DNA from: Candidatus Roizmanbacteria bacterium CG_4_9_14_0_8_um_filter_34_12
GTDB lineage: Bacteria; Patescibacteriota; Microgenomatia; UBA1406; GWC2-37-13
Assembly (NCBI GenBank): GCA_002789465.1
Contig: PFTH01000023.1
Coordinates: 1-6,874, forward strand
Length of the DNA: 6,874 nucleotides
Direction: 5' to 3'
Position numbers and translations under genes: made by a program
In this document: piece after piece, positions 4,635 to 6,874 of the stretch
Layout of the letters: each line of letters opens with the position of its first letter
How positions within the stretch are numbered: position 1 is the stretch's first letter
Notes under the pieces: generated by a model
Database searches by the model: none
What the model was told of the DNA's origin: nothing
What the model saw: only the letters and a program-made list of their open reading frames with translations

Positions 4635-6041
4635 ATGAAACTATACAATACTTTAACTCGTCGTTTAGAAGAATTTCAACCAATTAACTCACCTCATGTC
4701 AGTTTTTATCACTGCGGACCAACTGTCTATTGGACACAACACATCGGAAACATGCGAGGAATGACCATGGCTGATTTAATTCGACGTTCTTTAACCTATG
4801 TTGGTTATAACGTCAATTTTGTTAGAAATTACACTGATGTTGGACATTTAACGTCTGATGCTGATGAAGGTGAAGACAAAATGGAAAAAGCTTCCCGTCG
4901 GGAAAAATTATCACCTGACAAAATTGCCCAAAAATATATTGATATTTTTGAAAAAGATATTACGCTACTAAATAATCTACCTGCCAATCACAACCCCCGT
5001 GCCAGTCAATATGTGACTGAAATGATTGAAATGATAAAAATATTAATTAATAAAAAACATGCATACATTACATCACAAGCAATTTATTTTAATGTTTCCA
5101 CTTTTTCATACTACAACGCTTTAAATAAACAAAAAATCGACCTTAATATAAAAGGTATGGGGAAAGGAAAAGTTGACGATCATGAAAAAAAACATCCTGC
5201 AGATTTTGTACTTTGGTTTTTCAAAGTCGGTGAATATAAAAACGCATTACAAACTTGGCAATCACCTTGGGGTAAAGGATTCCCAGGATGGCATATGGAA
5301 TGTAGTGCAATGTCAAAAAAACTTCTAGGAGAAACAATTGATATTCATATGGGAGGAATAGAACATATTCCGGTTCATCACACAAACGAAATCGCTCAAA
5401 GCGAAAGTGCTAATGAAAAAAAATTTGTAAACTGTTGGCTACATAACGAACATCTGACCATTAGTGGTGATAAAATGGCAAAATCTCAAGGAACTGGATA
5501 CTCTTTATCAGAGTTAATTGAAAAAGGCTTTGATCCACTTGATCTCCGCTATTTTTTTCTCACAGCACACTATCGGTCAAGACAAAACTTTACTTGGGAA
5601 GCCTTAAAAAACGCAAAACAATCCAGAGAACAATTGATATCAATTCTACAAACTATTTATCAAGACCATCTTCCAGATAAAATAGACTACTCAAATAAAG
5701 CACTTGGATATAAAAAGACTTTCATCGAAGCAATATCTAATGATATTCAAATTCCCCAAGCATTGGCAGTTTTGTGGAATACGGTTAAAAATAAAAATAT
5801 CTCTCCATTAGAAAAATACGGACTACTCTTGGAGTTCGACCAGGTCTTTGGATTAAGTTTAGATTTACTTCCAACTCAACACAGGATACCAAATGAAATT
5901 AGGTTATTGGCGGAACAAAGACAAGAAGCTAAAGATAAAAAAGATTATGTAACTGCAGATAACATCCGAAAACAAATAGAAAATAAGGGGTATTTAATTG
6001 AAGATCAGGAAAGGTTATATCACATAAAGCAAAAAAATTAA
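4635..6041 (+). CDS. cysS: Cysteinyl-tRNA synthetase
   Basis: This complete 468-residue class I aminoacyl-tRNA synthetase charges tRNA-Cys with cysteine in the cytosol. The N-terminal block FYHCGPTVY (24-32) carries the first zinc ligand Cys27. The HIGH motif is HIGN at 36-39. FPGWHMECSAMS (216-227) gives Cys223, and His248 and Glu252 in IPVHHTNE complete the zinc site; the spacing matches E. coli Cys28, Cys209, His234 and Glu238. KMSKS appears as KMAKS (280-284). HYRS (312-315) and the C-terminal helical tRNA-binding region, with KDYVTADNIRKQIENKGY near the end, are present. The length is normal, and nothing essential is missing. ATG 4635 starts right at the conserved KLYNTLTR. No Shine-Dalgarno sequence is visible. 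A palindrome follows the gene, then the Mur ligase on the same strand. Confidence 0.97.
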   Translation: MKLYNTLTRRLEEFQPINSPHVSFYHCGPTVYWTQHIGNMRGMTMADLIRRSLTYVGYNVNFVRNYTDVGHLTSDADEGEDKMEKASRREKLSPDKIAQKYIDIFEKDITLLNNLPANHNPRASQYVTEMIEMIKILINKKHAYITSQAIYFNVSTFSYYNALNKQKIDLNIKGMGKGKVDDHEKKHPADFVLWFFKVGEYKNALQTWQSPWGKGFPGWHMECSAMSKKLLGETIDIHMGGIEHIPVHHTNEIAQSESANEKKFVNCWLHNEHLTISGDKMAKSQGTGYSLSELIEKGFDPLDLRYFFLTAHYRSRQNFTWEALKNAKQSREQLISILQTIYQDHLPDKIDYSNKALGYKKTFIEAISNDIQIPQALAVLWNTVKNKNISPLEKYGLLLEFDQVFGLSLDLLPTQHRIPNEIRLLAEQRQEAKDKKDYVTADNIRKQIENKGYLIEDQERLYHIKQKN

Positions 6042-6055
6042 TTAATTATCATATT

Positions 6056-6083
6056 TGCTTCAATAAATTAATTAATTGAAGCA
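6056..6083. repeat. 28-bp near-perfect palindrome between cysS and the Mur ligase
   Basis: TGCTTCAATAAATT (6056-6069) pairs with AATTAATTGAAGCA (6070-6083) with one mismatch. The AATTAATTAATT-type centre resembles the palindromes at 3919 and 4384, but the outer arms differ. It starts 14 bp after the cysS stop and ends 16 bp before the next ATG. No T-tract follows, so it is not a canonical terminator; it could act as a 3' mRNA hairpin or binding site. Confidence 0.6.
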
Positions 6084-6099
6084 TTAAGTAACAATTATT

Positions 6100-6874
6100 A
6101 TGTTATATAGTCCACATTTTCTAAAACAATTATTTCATAACACTCGACGAACTGTTGCTAAGCATTGGCTCAATATGATACCGGCAACTCAAATTGCTTT
6201 AACCGGTAGTTTTGGCAAGACCACAACTACCAACATTATTTATAAATTGCTTTGTGAAATATACCCATTGAATAAAATTTCTGTCACTGACATAAATCTT
6301 GATACCACTTTTAATGTCCCAATCACTGCTTTAAAAATCAAACCTTGGACAAAGGTTGCGCTATTTGAACTGGGAGTAGATCATGTTGGTGAAATGAGCA
6401 AACATCTGGAAATTGTCCATCCTCAAATCGCCATCATCACCGGCATCACACCTGTTCATACGGATAAAGAACATTTTGGCTCACTTGAAAACTTGATTAA
6501 AGAAAAGCGTAAACTACTTGAAGCGCTACCAGAAAACGGATACGCCATCTTAAACTATGACGATGAAATTGTCCGCTCTATGGCAAAACACACAAAAGCT
6601 AAAATCCTTTGGTATGGATCAGACCCAAAAAAATGTGATCTCTGGACAACCAACGTTAAAATTACTTTATCCGATGCCAGTTTTAATCTTCACTCAAAAC
6701 CAAATATATTTTTCCCCTCCCTAACTCCTAACTTCCCTTCGACTTCGCTCAAGGCAAGCTATCTCCTAACTACTAAATTAATCGGTCTTCACCACACTCA
6801 TACCATCATGGCAAGCGTTTTAACTATGATTGCACTTAGTAAAATTACTCAACAATCAATATCGTTTGATAGTT
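6100..6874 (+). CDS. MurF-like Mur ligase, N-terminal part (runs off right edge)
   Basis: The 258 visible residues belong to the Mur ligase superfamily and most resemble MurF, which adds D-Ala-D-Ala to the UDP-MurNAc tripeptide in peptidoglycan synthesis. The ATP P-loop is TGSFGKTTTT (35-44). FELGVDHVGEM (89-99) carries the Mg-binding Glu90. IAIITGITPVHTDKEHFGS (110-128) and ENLIKEKRKL (130-139) match the MurF central domain, including the Lys region that is carbamylated in Mur ligases. GLHHTHTIMASV (229-240) matches the GxHN..N.. block in position. The P-loop is at residue 35, whereas MurF has an N-terminal substrate domain of about 80-100 residues before it. An in-frame TAA at 6085-6087 rules out an upstream extension. 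It may therefore be a MurF-like ligase of different specificity. A repeat-type segment lies in frame at residues 207-225. Confidence 0.8.
   Translation, partial: MLYSPHFLKQLFHNTRRTVAKHWLNMIPATQIALTGSFGKTTTTNIIYKLLCEIYPLNKISVTDINLDTTFNVPITALKIKPWTKVALFELGVDHVGEMSKHLEIVHPQIAIITGITPVHTDKEHFGSLENLIKEKRKLLEALPENGYAILNYDDEIVRSMAKHTKAKILWYGSDPKKCDLWTTNVKITLSDASFNLHSKPNIFFPSLTPNFPSTSLKASYLLTTKLIGLHHTHTIMASVLTMIALSKITQQSISFDS
6719..6775. repeat. Repeat-type insert inside the Mur ligase frame
   Basis: CTCCTAACT occurs at 6725-6733 and 6763-6771 as a direct repeat. Between them is a core containing CCTTCGACTTCGCTCAAGG (6736-6754). From memory, sequences like this core (its complement reads CTTGAGCGAAGTCGAAGG) are dispersed repeats in many bacterial genomes, usually between genes. 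Here it encodes about 19 low-complexity residues rich in Ser, Thr, Pro and Leu, placed before the conserved GLHHTHT block, and the frame stays open. Confidence 0.6.

Noticed and set aside
1..6874. CRISPR array
   Set aside because: No regularly spaced repeat of 23 bp or more; repeats present are short, tandem or palindromic.

Overview
The window is about 6.9 kb of AT-rich bacterial DNA. Several things suggest a Candidate Phyla Radiation bacterium, most likely of the Microgenomates (OP11) type. These are the sequence style of the RNase J start (IPLGGIVGVTKNM), a small Lys/Gln-rich protein that I recall from that group, a YerC/TrpR-like regulator, a Mur ligase without its N-terminal domain, start codons without Shine-Dalgarno sequences, and many short AT-rich repeats. 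This placement rests on family recall and was not checked by a search. The genetic code looks standard, because neighbouring intact genes end in TAA, TAG and TGA.

Left part (1-1252): the 5' end of an RNase J gene runs off the left edge on the minus strand. It diverges from a MIP18/DUF59-type Fe-S assembly gene on the plus strand. A perfect palindrome between them gives each direction a TATAAT box. A repeat-rich spacer follows, then a 171-residue coiled-coil protein of unknown function.

Middle part (1253-3410, minus strand): this is an accessory island. In transcription order it holds a putative promoter, a 17-nt sequence resembling the 5' end of tRNA-Pro, two abutting 15-nt hairpins, a GIY-YIG endonuclease gene with one in-frame stop, an intact tRNA-Pro(CGG), a putative SAM-dependent methyltransferase, and a Bro-N/DinD-like gene with two in-frame stops. 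The tRNA fragment and the intact tRNA 5' end bracket the endonuclease like a target duplication. I read this as a decayed GIY-YIG element inserted at a tRNA gene, with the tRNA kept whole.

Right part (3463-6874): an unknown 120-residue protein carrying a G8 run converges on a TrpR/YerC-like regulator gene. Palindromes sharing a 16-bp core lie at both ends of the regulator gene, one of them directly against its start codon. Then come cysS (complete cysteinyl-tRNA synthetase), a third AT-rich palindrome, and the 5' part of a MurF-like ligase gene that runs off the right edge.

Two housekeeping genes, RNase J and the Mur ligase, carry repeat-type DNA inside the reading frame without breaking it. 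Together with the GIY-YIG/tRNA arrangement and the palindrome-bracketed regulator, these are the most noteworthy observations.
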